Below, one piece after another: positions 42,681 to 55,000 of a stretch of 64,000 nt of DNA; position 1 is the first letter of the stretch; each line of letters starts with the position of its first letter. The stretch is from Lachnospiraceae bacterium JLR.KK002 (GTDB lineage: Bacteria > Bacillota > Clostridia > Lachnospirales > Lachnospiraceae). Under the pieces are notes generated by a model. It had not been told where the DNA came from and searched no databases. It saw only the letters and a program-made list of their open reading frames with translations. The stretch spans positions 744,001 through 808,000 of the forward strand of contig JAYMNP010000001.1 in assembly GCA_036941025.1 (NCBI GenBank), read 5' to 3'. A program made the position numbers and the translations under genes.

Positions 42681-42719
42681 AAGAACTGTTAATGCGATGG
42701 GTGTTAGCAGTTCTTTTTT
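42681..42719 (+). terminator. Terminator after the VOC gene
   Basis: AAGAACTG (42681-42688) pairs with CAGTTCTT (42708-42715), followed by five T. It is directly joined to repeat copy 3. Confidence 0.82.
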
Positions 42720-42879
42720 ATCTGACAGGAAATACCGTGTCACTGTGAAGTACTAAAGTATATGGATTTCCTATAAGATAAAGCCCTCCGGGCGGGATGC
42801 GCAGCTTGCGGAGAGGAAATCTATTGCTGCGCAATCCGCTCGCGCGCGGCGGGCAGGGGGAAGATGGTTCTTCCCCTGC
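42718..42879. repeat. Dispersed hairpin repeat, copy 3 (long form)
   Basis: TTATCTGACAGGAAATACC (42718-42736) pairs with GGATTTCCTATAAGATAA (42764-42781). It continues AAAGCCCTCCGGG.GGGATGCGCA as in copy 1. It ends with a strong hairpin GCAGGGGGAAGA/TCTTCCCCTGC (42853-42879). Confidence 0.78.
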
Positions 42880-42881
42880 TC

Positions 42882-42940
42882 TATTCTTACAGTAAATACT
42901 GTGTCACGCTAATGCATAAAAGTATCTTTTTTGTAGAATA
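42882..42940. repeat. Dispersed hairpin repeat, copy 4
   Basis: TATTCTTACAGTAAATACT (from 42882) pairs imperfectly with AGTATCTTTTTTGTAGAATA (to 42940). The centre GTGTCAC matches copies 1 and 3. Confidence 0.65.
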
Positions 42941-42948
42941 AAAATTGC

Positions 42949-42977
42949 TTGTCCATCCTGGAATCCTCCGGTATAAT
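42949..42977 (+). promoter_or_regulatory. Promoter of the flavodoxin-ferredoxin gene
   Basis: TTGTCC (42949-42954), a 17-base spacer and TATAAT (42972-42977), 51 bases before the ATG at 43029. Confidence 0.75.
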
Positions 42978-43028
42978 AAAATAATACGGATACGGAGCAG
43001 GCTACGAAAGGAAAAAGAGGAGATACAT

Positions 43029-43790
43029 ATGTTTCATACCGCAGAGTTTTATTATTTCAGTCCCACAGGAGGAACGAAACAGGCGGGAGAGCTGTTCTGC
43101 ACGGGAATTGCAGAGCAGGTGGAGGCTGTAAATCTGGGCAGCAGAGAACAGGAAGTAAAGCAGCCTGAGGGGAATCTGGCAGTGATTGCAGTACCGGTAT
43201 ACGGCGGCAGAATTCCGGCAATAGCTGCAAAGAAACTGGCAGCGCTGGAGGGAAATGGAAAGCAGGCAGTTACATTGGCTGTTTACGGGACACGGGCTTA
43301 TGAGGACGCCCTTCTGGAGCTGAATCAGATCATGGAGCAGAGGGGATTTCAGGTGATTGGCTCGGCGGCTCTGGTGGCCCGGCATTCTATCGTGCCGGAA
43401 GTGGGAGAAGGCAGGCCGGATGAGCAGGACAGAAAAGAAATTCTGGAATTTGCGGAAAAGGTACTGAAAAAAATGAAGGAATGCCCGGAAGGTTCCGTAA
43501 AAGTTCCGGGAAATTATCCTTATAAGAAGGAGATGACCGTTGCCGCCACGCCGGTTTCTTCGGATTCCTGTAACCAGTGCGGCAAATGCAGCGCTGTCTG
43601 TCCCACGGGTGCGGTGCGGATAGAAGCAGGCAGGACAGTCACAGAGCTGAAAGACTGTATTTTATGTATGGCCTGTGTTTGCAATTGTCCGGAGCATGTC
43701 CGCGTGCTGCCGCCATCCATGCAGGAAGCCATGGAGCAGAAGCTGGGGCCGTTGAAATCTGTGCGCAGGGAGCCGGAATATTTCCTGTGA
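43029..43790 (+). CDS. EFR1-type flavodoxin plus 2[4Fe-4S] ferredoxin protein
   Basis: 253 residues from the ATG at 43029 (GAGGAG upstream). The flavodoxin part has the FMN loop YYFSPTGGTKQAGELF (about 7-22) and AVPVYGGRIPAIAAKKL (about 55-71). Residues about 180-230 hold two [4Fe-4S] motifs, CNQCGKCSAVCPTGAV and CILCMACVCNCP. It probably moves low-potential electrons, perhaps from the nearby hydrogenase or ferredoxin pool; the partner is unknown. Confidence 0.88.
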   Translation: MFHTAEFYYFSPTGGTKQAGELFCTGIAEQVEAVNLGSREQEVKQPEGNLAVIAVPVYGGRIPAIAAKKLAALEGNGKQAVTLAVYGTRAYEDALLELNQIMEQRGFQVIGSAALVARHSIVPEVGEGRPDEQDRKEILEFAEKVLKKMKECPEGSVKVPGNYPYKKEMTVAATPVSSDSCNQCGKCSAVCPTGAVRIEAGRTVTELKDCILCMACVCNCPEHVRVLPPSMQEAMEQKLGPLKSVRREPEYFL

Positions 43791-43880
43791 AATTCTGTCA
43801 GGCACCCTGGACGATATCCGGAAAAAGGGGTATTATAATACATAAGCGGCATCATTTGGATTTACGGAGGATATGGGAAA

Positions 43881-44603
43881 TTGTATCTGATAGGAATATG
43901 TGACGATGAAGAAAAGGAACTGGACCGGATTGAAGCATTTCTGGCAGAGTATGGGGAAACGGGGCAGGCAGTGGAATACAAAACCGAACGGTTTACGGAC
44001 GGAGAAGCATTGCTGAAGAGAATCAGGGAAGGAAACAGTGTGCCGGATTTGCTGCTTCTGGATATTTTCATGTCCGAAAAAAACGGAATAGAAGTGGCTG
44101 AGGAACTGCGGCGTCTGGAACTGAATTTACCTATTGTGTTTCTGACTACTTCAACGGAACATGCGCTGGAGGCTTATGGTGTGGATGCAGTTCAGTATCT
44201 TGTGAAACCTCTGGAACAGCGGCAGTTTTTTCACGCCATGGATACTGCTGTCCGGCAGATTTTCCGTGACAGAGAGCAGCAGATTATGGTGAAGGTCAAT
44301 GGGGGAATCCGCAGGATACAGCCGGAGGAGATCATTTACTGTGAATCACAGAAAAACTATCAGATTCTGTATCTGACCGGGGGAAAATGCAAAGTACGCA
44401 TGACAGCCGGAAAGCTCTGGGAGCTGCTGAAAGAATTCCCCCGGTTTGGCAGGTGCGGCCGCTCCTATATTCTGAATATGGAGCATATTTCTCAGGTAGA
44501 GCGGGAAAAGATTGTAATGGATAACGAGATGGTTATCTATATTTCACGGAACAGGATAGCGGAGTTTAAGAAAAATTATTTTTCTTATTATTTTAATGTC
44601 TGA
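43881..44603 (+). CDS. LytTR response regulator
   Basis: 240 residues. The receiver domain has IGICDDEEKELDRI, LLLLDIFMSEKNG (phospho-acceptor Asp about 57), VFLTTSTEHALEA and YLVKPLEQ. The LytTR domain occupies about 135-235 (PEEIIYCESQKNYQILYLTG, FGRCGRSYILNMEHISQVE). The TTG start at 43881 has GGAGGAT upstream. No kinase is adjacent. It lies about 330 bases before the NRPS cluster and is a candidate controller of it by position only. Confidence 0.9.
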   Translation: MYLIGICDDEEKELDRIEAFLAEYGETGQAVEYKTERFTDGEALLKRIREGNSVPDLLLLDIFMSEKNGIEVAEELRRLELNLPIVFLTTSTEHALEAYGVDAVQYLVKPLEQRQFFHAMDTAVRQIFRDREQQIMVKVNGGIRRIQPEEIIYCESQKNYQILYLTGGKCKVRMTAGKLWELLKEFPRFGRCGRSYILNMEHISQVEREKIVMDNEMVIYISRNRIAEFKKNYFSYYFNV

Positions 44604-44608
44604 AATGA

Positions 44609-44633
44609 GACGGATAAATGCGGAATATCCGTC
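44609..44633 (+). terminator. Stem-loop after the second LytTR gene
   Basis: GACGGATA (44609-44616) pairs with TATCCGTC (44626-44633), six bases after the stop. There is no T run. Confidence 0.5.
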
Positions 44634-44812
44634 TGATATACAATAGATTTTCAATGTTTCAGGACATTGTGCAGGCTGTTAAATATCGAAGTTTTACCTG
44701 CATGAAGTTCTTTCAGTTCACATGTCAGTTTGCCAGGGTATTTTTTGTCCCTGAACAGTCATGAAATATCCCATCTTATAGAATTCCGATTTTGGAAATG
44801 TTATAGTGATTC

Positions 44813-44912
44813 TATACTATGCCGGAGTGTGTTTGAAAATATTTTTCAGACGCACTCCGAGTCTGGAATCTCGCGCTTCTGATTGTCCCTGCTGCGGGAT
44901 TCTGAGCCATTA
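44813..44912 (+). promoter_or_regulatory. Putative -10 box and structured leader of the NRPS cluster
   Basis: TATACT (44813-44818) is followed at once by a long hairpin: CGGAGTG (44823-44829) and CACTCCG (44853-44859), extended by GTTTGAAAA/TTTTTCAGAC. A second hairpin, GAATCTCGC (about 44867) with GCGGGATTC (about 44894), follows before AGGAGG and the ATG at 44935. The -35 is weak. The paired hairpins could form an attenuator. Confidence 0.5.
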
Positions 44913-44934
44913 CATCATCAGGAGGTACGCATTT

Positions 44935-46050
44935 ATGAGAAAAAGTATGGAGATTTCCCGCATCCGGAGCAGGATAGCCGTGCTGGCATTCTGCCTTCTG
45001 CTCTGCGGCTGTCTGGCCTGCAGCAGTCAGGAAAAACAGCCTGCAGATGCAGGAAAAGAAACGGGAGAGGAATCACAGGAGAAGGCGGATTCCTTTGAAA
45101 TTACAGATTTGGAAGGGACGCCTTCGGATTATTCAAAAAAAGAAAACTGGATGAAGATTCCGGAAATCACCCATGAGGTAGATACCTTTTATATTTATCC
45201 CACCTGTTACCTGGATGATTCAGAAGATGCAAAACCAATCTGCGATATTGACAATCAGAAGGTGCAGGACAGAGCCAGGGATGTTTACGGGAACCAGGGG
45301 ACGGTTTTTGAGGAATCCACCAATGTGTTTGCTCCATTCTACCGGCAGAGCAATATTTACCGGGTTTCAGGCTTAAGCCATGAAGAACTGGAAGCATATC
45401 AGAGGAAGGAACAGCGCACAGACATATATGCCGCTCTGGATTATTATTTCGAGCATTATAACGAAGGCAGGCCCTTTATCATTGCGGGACATTCTCAGGG
45501 CTCCATTATGACGAAAATTGTTCTGGGAGAGTATATGCAGGCCCATCCGGAATACTATGAGCGCATGGTGGCGGCATATCCCATCGGATTTTCCATTACC
45601 GAAACCTTTCTGGAGGAACACCCTTATCTGAAATTTGCCGAAGGCGCTGACGACACGGGTGTGATTGTATCCTGGAACACGGAAGGGACAGGAAACAAAG
45701 GGCAGGATAATCTGGTGGTGGAACCGGGCGCCATAAGTATTAATCCAATTAACTGGAGCCGGGATGATACTTATGCCGGATTTGAGGAGAATCTGGGAAG
45801 CCGCATTCTGAATGAGGAAACGGGAGAGTATGAAATTATCCAGGGAATTGCAGACGCGCAGCTGGATACGGAACGGGGCGTGGTCATCTGTACGGCAAAG
45901 GATGCGGACTATGCTCCGGCAGAGCTGTTCGGGCCGGAGAGCCTGCATGGCCATGACTATGACTTTTATTACGAAAATCTGCGGGAAAATGTCAGGACGA
46001 GGGTGGAAACTTATCTGAAACAGAATCCGGTATCTCCCGAAAAAGAGTAA
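44935..46050 (+). CDS. DUF3089 lipoprotein, alpha/beta-hydrolase fold
   Basis: 371 residues from the ATG with AGGAGG. The signal peptide ends in a lipobox-like LCGC (about 25-28) followed by an acidic linker, so it should be a surface lipoprotein. The DUF3089 body has DTFYIYPTCYLDDSE, NVFAPFYRQSNIYRV and the nucleophile elbow AGHSQGSIMTK (Ser, about 188), with a late His in GHDYDFYYENL. It is probably an esterase or thioesterase-like enzyme. It is the first gene of the NRPS cluster, 29 bases before it, so it may trim, release or resist the product. Confidence 0.82.
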   Translation: MRKSMEISRIRSRIAVLAFCLLLCGCLACSSQEKQPADAGKETGEESQEKADSFEITDLEGTPSDYSKKENWMKIPEITHEVDTFYIYPTCYLDDSEDAKPICDIDNQKVQDRARDVYGNQGTVFEESTNVFAPFYRQSNIYRVSGLSHEELEAYQRKEQRTDIYAALDYYFEHYNEGRPFIIAGHSQGSIMTKIVLGEYMQAHPEYYERMVAAYPIGFSITETFLEEHPYLKFAEGADDTGVIVSWNTEGTGNKGQDNLVVEPGAISINPINWSRDDTYAGFEENLGSRILNEETGEYEIIQGIADAQLDTERGVVICTAKDADYAPAELFGPESLHGHDYDFYYENLRENVRTRVETYLKQNPVSPEKE

Positions 46051-46079
46051 CATTAATCTGACCCGGAAGGAGGAAATAT

Positions 46080-49000
46080 ATGAATTTTTTGGATGATTTT
46101 CAGCGTATGGTACAGGAGTATCCGGAAAAAACAGCCATTGTGGACTACCATGGAACCCGGAGCACAACGTATCGGGAACTGGATGATTTAGGCCGCAGAG
46201 CGGCGGCAAAACTTCTTCGCTCCAACATCACAGGCGGAGCAGCGGTTCTGGTATGTATGGACCGGAGAATGGAGTATGTGGCGGCGGAACTGGGGATTCT
46301 GATGGCGGGCGCAGCCTTTGTTCCTGTGCTGCCGGAATATCCCAGGGAACGTCTTGACTATATTCAGAAGGACTGCCAGGCAGCGGTAAAGATTGATGCA
46401 GACTGGTTTGCGGATATCAGGCAGTTTGAGCCGGTGGAATATCAGATAAGGCAGGACAGAAGCCGGGCGATGATTGTCTATACCTCCGGTTCCACAGGAC
46501 GTCCCAAGGGTATCGTTCATGCCATGGCCAGCTTTTCACAGGGAATCTGGCGGACGAAACATGTAGTCGGCCTGTATGAACAGAATGTGATGGCGTCGAC
46601 GGCTCCCCTGTCTTTTGTAGTTCTGATTATGGAATGCTATAGCGTGTTAAGCGGCGGAGGCTGTGTCCATATTCTGGGGGAGGAAGTGCGCAAAGACGTG
46701 CGCCTGATGGAAGATTATTTTGCCGAACATGATATTGTCTGCAGCTTTATCAGCCCCCAGATACTGCGTCTGTTCCGGAACAAAGGGAAGGCGCTGAAGA
46801 TAGTGCTTACCGGAAGCGAACGCGTATCAAATCTTGTGGGAGACGGATTTGAGATATATAATTGTTATGGTGCCAGTGAAACTGCCGCGGCCGCGGCCTT
46901 CTATAAGATAGAAGAAGCCATGGCCAATACACCTATTGGCAAACCGATGGGAGGGCTGGAATTTTTCCTGCTGGATAGAGAAGGGAACGAGGTTCCGGAA
47001 GGAGAAGAAGGAGAACTGTGCATTCGGGGCATTCTTGCGGAAGAATATCTGAATCTGCCGGAACAGACTGCACGGACCTTTCAGAAACAGGAAGACGGAA
47101 AAGTTCTGGTACATACGGGGGATATGGTAAAAAAACTGCCGGACGGGAATTACCTCTATATGAACCGGAAAGACTGGATGGTGAAAATCAACGGGCAGCG
47201 GGTGGAAACCGGGGAAGTTGAAATTCAGATGGCGGCAGTGCCGGGCGTGGAAAATGCAGTTGTGAAAGATTTTCAGGATAAGAACGGCCAGAATTATCTC
47301 TGCGGCTATTATGTGGCAGAAGAACAGACGGAGCCTTCCGCCGGAATAGAAGGGAGGATTCGCGCTTCCCTGAAAGAAAATCTGCCGGACTATATGGTGC
47401 CCCGTTTTTTCAAACGGCTGGAAGCTCTGCCCAAAAATACCAACGGCAAGCTGGATCGTACCGTGTTGCTGCCGCCGGATATGGACGAATACAAGGCGGA
47501 ATACAAAGAGCCGGAAAATGACAGAGAGCGGAGTATCTGCAAAGGTTTTGAGGAAGTCCTTCACTGCGGAACCGTGGGAAGGGAAGATGATTTCTTCAGA
47601 CTGGGAGGCGATTCCATCAATGTACTGAAGCTGGCGGAAATTCTGGAAGAATCTGCTGTAACGCCGGAGCTGATTTTAAGGGGAAGGACGCCGGAAAAGA
47701 TTGCGGGTCTTCTGGCCGAAACAGAGGAGGATGTAATCCCAAAATATACCGGGAAACGGAAAGAATTTCCCCTGACAGATTCTCAGATGGGGGTTTATCT
47801 GGAGTGTATCAATGAGCCGGAAGGAACCATGTACAATATACCAATGTGCTGTGAATTGCCGGGAACCCTTGACAAAGACCGGTTTATTCAGGCGGTACAA
47901 AAGGCGGTGGCTGCTCATCCGTCCTTTGGAATCAATATTGCATTGAGCAACGGGGTTCCATCCATGGTGATGCATCCGGAATTCCTGAAAGCGGAGGTTG
48001 AGACAGGGAAAACGGAAGATATGGAGGAAGTGAAGAAGGCTTTCGTCCGTCCATTCTCTCTGGAAGGGGAACCTCTGTACCGCATGGCCTTATATGAGAG
48101 CAGGGGACGCTGTTATTTTCTGTTTGATGTGCACCATATTATCTTTGACGGTACTTCCACAAAGGTATTTCTGGATGAAATATCCCTGCTGTATCAGGGG
48201 AAGGAGCCGAAGGCGGAAGAAATATCCATGACGGATATGGCAGTTTATGAGGAAACCCTGAAAGAAACGCCCCGGTATCAGGCAGCACAGGCGTATTTCA
48301 GAAGCAGGCTGGAGGGAGAAGAACCGGGAGAATCTCTGCGGAAGGATTATAAAGTACAGACAGTCAGCCCTCGAAGCAGAGAGGTAAGGCTGTCTCTGGG
48401 AGAAGAAGTTTCCTGTATGGAGGTGGAGCAGTTTGCAAGACAGAAAGGGATTTCCGAGAACACTCTGTTTCTGGGCGCATTTTCCTATGTTCTGGGTAAA
48501 TACAGCGGGGAAAATAAGAGCTGTTTCTGCACGGTAAACAACGGGCGGCACAGTGTAAATCTGTCGCAGTCTACCGGAATGTTCGTCCGGACGCTGCCTG
48601 TTTACCGCTCCTGGGAGGAAACCAGTCCGGTGGAAACCGCTCTGCAGGAATTCCAGCAGGAATTCTACGAACTGATGAGCCACGACTGTATTTCTTTTGC
48701 GGAGCTGGCCGGAAATTACGGAGTTGCGTCAGATATTCTGTTTGTATATCAGGGAGAAATGCTGAACGGACTGACGCTGGAAGGGGAACAGTATCCGGCC
48801 CGGCCCCTTGCCACCGGAGATGTGCAGGCGGATATTTCCGTGATGGTGATGAAGAACCGGGAGGGTTACGAGATTTCCCTGGAATACCGGGTGGACTGCT
48901 ATCGGGAGGAGACGGCGAGAGGCCTGCTGAGGATGCTGCAGCAGGTGTTAAAGGGAATGCTTTCCTGTGAAACCTTCCGGGAGATTTCCCTGGTATCGGA

Positions 49001-52000
49001 ACTGGATATTCAGCTTCTGGACAGGATGAATCAGACGGAAGCAGCGTATGACAGGAGCAAAACCATTGTGGATTTGTTCCGGGAACAGGCCGAAAAGACT
49101 CCGGAGCGCATTGCAGTGGTATATCAGGACAGGAACTATACCTACAGACAGGTGGACGATATGACAGACCGTCTTGCCGCTTATCTGGCAGGTGTGGGGA
49201 TTGGCAGAGAGCAGGCGGTGGCCGTGCTGATTCCAAGGTGCGAATTTATGGCCATTGCCTCCCTTGGAGTATCCAAGGCAGGAGGGGCCTACCAGCCTCT
49301 GGATCCCACTTACCCCAAAGAGCGGCTGGAATTTATGATGAAAGACGCCGATGTAAAACTTCTGATTGCCGACGAAGAACTGCTGCCGCTGGTACCGGAA
49401 TGGCAGGGGCAGACATTTCTGACGAAGGAGATTTCGTCTCTGCCGGAAGCGGAGCAGATTCCGGAGCCTCCGAAACCGGAAGATTTGTTTATCCTGTTAT
49501 ATACTTCCGGCTCCACGGGAGTGCCCAAGGGCTGTATGCTGGAGCACGGCAATATCGCGGCATTCTGCCACTGGTACCGGAGGTATTATGAGCTGACAGA
49601 AGAGAGCCATGTGGCCGCTTATGCCAGCTATGGCTTTGACGCCAATATGATGGATATGTATCCCGCACTGATTACCGGCGGAGAGGTACATATTATTGAT
49701 GAATCCATCCGTCTGGATTTACAGGGGCTGGATGAGTATTTCAGAGAGCATAAGGTCACCCACTCCTTTATGACTACTCAGATAGGACGGGCTTTTGCCA
49801 CCAGTATGAAGCATGAGACACTTCAGTATCTGTCCATGGGCGGGGAGGCCCTGACGCCCTTTGAGCCGGAAGGCAGCACCAGGTATTACAATGTGTACGG
49901 GCCTACGGAATGTACTGTTTTTTCCACGACTTATCCCTTCCGGGAATATGAGGCGGAATTCCCCATTGGAAAACCGCTGGATAATATGAAGCTGTATGTG
50001 CTGGACAGCCAGGGCAGAAGGCTTCCGGCAGGGGTACCGGGGGAACTGTGTATCGCAGGTTATCAGGTGTCCAGAGGGTACCTGAACCGGCCGGAGAAGA
50101 CACAGGAAGTCTATACGGAAAATCCTTTCTGCAGACGGGAAGGCTATGACAGGATCTACCATACAGGAGATATCGTGCGTTTTCTGCCGGACGGAAATGT
50201 TCAGTTTATCGGCAGACGGGACGGACAGGTGAAAATCCGTGGATTCCGCATTGAGCTGACTGAGGTGGAGGAAATCATCCGCAGATTTCCGGGGATTAAA
50301 GACACCACGGTGGCAGCTTTTGACGAGCCTTCCGGAGGAAAATACATTGCCGCCTATGTGGTAAGCGATGAGACGGTGGATGTGGACGCGCTGCACGGTT
50401 TTATTGAGGAGAGCAAGCCGCCTTATATGGTTCCGGCAGTCACCATGCAGATAGATGAAATTCCCCTGAATCAGAATCAGAAGGTAAATAAGCGGGCCCT
50501 GCCCATGCCGGAGCGGAAGCAGGAAACACTTGTTCTGCCGGAGGGAGAAATCCAGGAGAAAATTTTTGACTGTGTGGCAGAAGTGGTGGGCCACAGGGAA
50601 TTTGGCGTGACCACGGATATTTATAAGGCAGGACTCACATCCATTGGAGCGGTAAAATTAAATGTGCTGCTTTCAGAAGCCTTTGACGGGGCAGTGATTC
50701 GGAATAAAGATTTAAAGGAACATGATACGGTGGAAAAGCTGGAGAAGTTCCTGACAGGTCAGAAAGGCCAGGGGGAAGTCTATGAGAAGCAGGAAGATTA
50801 TCCCTTAACCCAGACTCAGAACGGCATTTTTGTGGAATGCGCAGCCAATCCGGGAACGACGATTTACAATATTCCATTCCTGTTCCGTCTTGGAAAACAG
50901 GTGGATTTGCAGTGGCTGAAACGGGCAGTGGAAGAGACGGTAGAGGCCCATCCCTATATCAAAACCACGTTGTATATGGATGAAAACGGCGATATACGCC
51001 AGAAGCGCAATGACAGCCAGCCTTTTGAAGTGGAAATCAGAACTTCCCTGTGCCGGGAAGAACTGGTGAAGCCCTACCAGCTTCTGGGGGACCGTCTGTT
51101 CCGCATTCAGTTATACGATACATCGGATGGAAAATACCTGTTTCTGGAATTTCATCATATTATCAGCGACGGGGAATCCTGCGGCATTTTCCTGCGGGAT
51201 GTGAACCGTGCTTATGAAGGCAATGTGCCCCGGCAGGAGGAGTTCAGCGGGTTTGAAGTCTCTCTGATGGAGCAGAAACTGCTGGAGGGGCCGGAATATT
51301 CTCTGGCAAAAGAATATTATGACTCCATATTTAAAGGCTGCGATACGGATTTTCTGCCGGCAAAAGACTGCAGGAAGAACGACAGGCCCAGGCCGGGTAT
51401 GTACCGGAGGACAGAGCAGATAAATCGTAAGGAGCTGCAAAAGTTCTGCAAATCTCAGAAGATTACCATGAACGCATTGTTTACAGCGGCCTTTGGTTTC
51501 GTGACGGGGCAGTATGTTTACAAAGAAGAAGCAGTATTTACTACTATTTACAACGGCAGAAATGATTCCAGACTGGCATCCACCATCAATATGCTGGTAA
51601 AAACCCTTCCGGTTTACTGTAAGCTGGACGGAGAACAGCAGGTCGGAGATTTCCTTCGGGCAACCGGGGAACAGTTGATGAACAGTATGAACCATGACAT
51701 TTATTCCTTTGGAGAAATCAGCAGGACTTACGGAATCCGGGCGGATTTGATGTTTGCCTTCCAGGGCGATAATTTCCGATTTGGGGAAATAGCCGGAGAA
51801 AAAGCGGAACAGGAAGAACTCTCTCTGGATACGGCGAAGGCTCCTATTTCCATGGATGTAATCATCGACGGCGATGAAATCCTGTACCAGACAGAATACC
51901 GGAAGGATATGTATGAGGAGAGCACTATCGCAGGATTTACGGACAGCATGATTACGGTGGTTCAGGAATTCCAGAAGAAGAACCGGTTAAAAGAGATTTC

Positions 52001-55000
52001 CATGGTTAGTGCGAAAGCACGTAAAGAGCTGGACGGCTATAATAAAACGGATTATCCGGTGGAACAGACCACAGCCAACCGTCTCTTTGAGCGTCAGGTT
52101 TCTCTCTATCCGGATAAAATAGCGGTGATTGCCTGCGGCAGGAAGCTGACTTTCCGGGAACTGAATGAAAATGCGAACAAAATTGCAAACCATTTGCTGG
52201 AACTGGGACTGAAACCGGAACAGATGGTGGGCGTTATGCTGCCGAGAACCGTGGACGTCTATGCCGCAAGGCAGGGTATTATGAAAGCAGGAGGTGCATT
52301 CCTGCCCATTGACCCGGAATATCCCGATGAGAGAATCCGTTACATTATGGAAGATTCCGGGGCAGAATTTATCCTGATGCCGGAAGAACTGTCCAGGGAA
52401 CGCAAACCTCTGGTTCAGGGCCTTTCCGCCAGAGTGCTGACAGTGGAAGAACTGCTGGCAGAGGGTAAAAATACGGAGAACCCAACGGTGGACGTCCGGC
52501 CGGAACAGCTCTGTTACTGTATTTATACCTCCGGTTCCACCGGAAAACCCAAGGGCGTTATGATAGAGCACCGGAACCTGGTAAATTACGTGGACAACAA
52601 TCCCTTTAATGTGGAGGCTCAGTCTTATGTGTACAATGCCACCGTGTCTCTGGCATTTGCGGCCATTACCTTTGACGTGTCCATTCTGGAGGAGTGTATT
52701 CCGCTGTATCACGGAATTACGGTCTGCATGGCAAACGAAGAGGAAATTCACAACCCGCTGGCTCTTTCCAGTCTGATTCTGGATTACGGAGTGGACATGA
52801 TGACCTGTACGCCCTCATTTCTGATTAACATTATTGATATGCCGGAGATGAAAAAAGCATTATCCCGCATAAAGGTCTTCAATGTGGGGGCGGAAGCATT
52901 TCCGGAAGCCCTTTATGAGAAAATCAGAGCTTTGGGTACGGAAGCCATTGTATATAACGGGTACGGGCCTACGGAAACCACCATTGGCTGTGCCTTTGAT
53001 CAGGTAACAGAAGACAGGATTACCATTGGAAAGCCCATGGCTAATATTAAGATGGTGATGATTGACCGTTACCGTAACCTGCTGCCGGCAGGGGTACCGG
53101 GAGAACTTCTGATTATTGGAAACGGCGTAGGCAGAGGTTATGTGGGCAAGCCAGAGCTGACAAAGGACAAATTTATTTCCTTTGAAGGCAGTAATGCCTA
53201 CCGCAGCGGCGATCTGGCAAAATGGAACCATCATGGAAAAATTGAATTTATGGGGCGCATGGATAACCAGGTGAAGCTCAGAGGCCTGCGGGTGGAGCTG
53301 GATGAGATTGAGAATGTTATGAACCAGTATCCCACGGTGAAATCCAGTGTGGTTCTTGTGAAAGAAAAAGACTCCAGCCAGTTCCTGTGCGGTTATTTCG
53401 TGGCGGAGAGCCAGGTGGAGAAGCAGAACCTTACTGGTTTTATGCAGAAGTATCTGACGCCTTATATGGTGCCCAGTGTGCTCATGCAGCTTCCGGAACT
53501 GCCGCTGACCAACAACGGCAAGGTGGACAAACGGGCTTTGCCGGAGCCGGAATATACTGTGGAGAATAAAAATTATGTGAAACCCCGGACAGAACTTCAG
53601 CGTAAGCTGTGTGAGATTTTTGAGATGGCTCTGGGTGTGGAACAGATTGGAATTGAGGATGATTTCTTTGAGAACGGAGGAACCTCCCTGTCAGCTTCCA
53701 AGGTGGCCATGAAGTGTATGAGCGCGGGAATAAAGGTGTCCTACGCAGATTTGTTTGATTATAAGACGCCCCTCCTGCTGGAACGCCATATTCAGGAAAT
53801 GGAACAGAAGGAGGCAGGAGACGGGAATGTACCGGATAATCAGGAAGCGCACACCGGGCTGGAACAGATGTTACAGCGAAATACGGAGGAGCATGTGGAT
53901 GAAATCCGCCCATCTTCCATTGGAAATGTGCTTCTGACCGGGGCAAATGGTTTCCTGGGCGCCCATATATTAAAATATATGATTGACCATGAGGACAATA
54001 TTATTTACTGCCTGATTCGGAGAGGAAAATCATCTTCTCTCGAAACACGGTTAAAGAGTATGCTGGTGTACTATTTCAGCAATCCCTGCGAGGAACTGTT
54101 CGGAAACAGAATACGCCTGATTGAAGGCGACATTACCAATGCAGAGCAGGTGGAGGGACTGGCAGCGTATGATTTTGACAGAATTATTAACTGCGCCGCA
54201 TGTGTGAAGCATTTTTCCGCAGATGATATCCTGGAGCAGGTGAATTACCAGGGCGTGCTGAATCTGATTCGGCTGTGCCAGAATACCGGACGTGAGCTGA
54301 TTCAGATTTCCACCGTAAGTATTGCGGGAGAAAATGTGGGCGGTAAATTCCCGCCGGAGAAGAAGCTCCATGAACATGAGCTGTATTTTGGCCAGAGCCT
54401 GAACAATAAATATATAGACACCAAGTTCCGGGCGGAACAGGCAGTGCTGGAGGCGGCCGCTTCCGGTATGAAAGGCAGGGTGATTCGGGTGGGCAACCTG
54501 ATGAGCCGGGTCAGCGACGGGGAATTCCAGATTAATTCCGTGACAAACGGATTTATGCGCACCCTGCGGGGTTATGTGGCCCTTGGAAAATTCCCGGTTT
54601 CCATGCTGGATATGCCGGCAGAATTTTCTCCCATTGACTCCACTGCGGAAGCCATTGTAAAACTGGCCTCCTCTCAGGGGGATTTCACGGTATTCCATGC
54701 TTACAGCAGCTACCTGATACAGATGGCGGATGTGATTGAGCAGATGAACCGGCTGGGGATTCCCATTGCGGCTGTAACAGATGAAGAATTCCGGAATGCC
54801 CTGAATCAGGCTCTGGAAAATGAGGAGAAAAATGAGCTGATAGCAGGACTGATTGCATATTCTTCCAGCGATAAAGATAACAGCTCCGCATACATAGACG
54901 GGGACAACAGCTTTACCACAAAGGCCCTTTACCGTCTTGGATTCAAATGGCCCATGCCGGACGGAAACTACCTGAACCATGGACTGGAGGCACTGGCAAC

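Noticed and set aside
44640..44800. Riboswitch or T-box leader upstream of the NRPS cluster
   Set aside because: No T-box core or known riboswitch motif could be recognised; only simple hairpins are visible.
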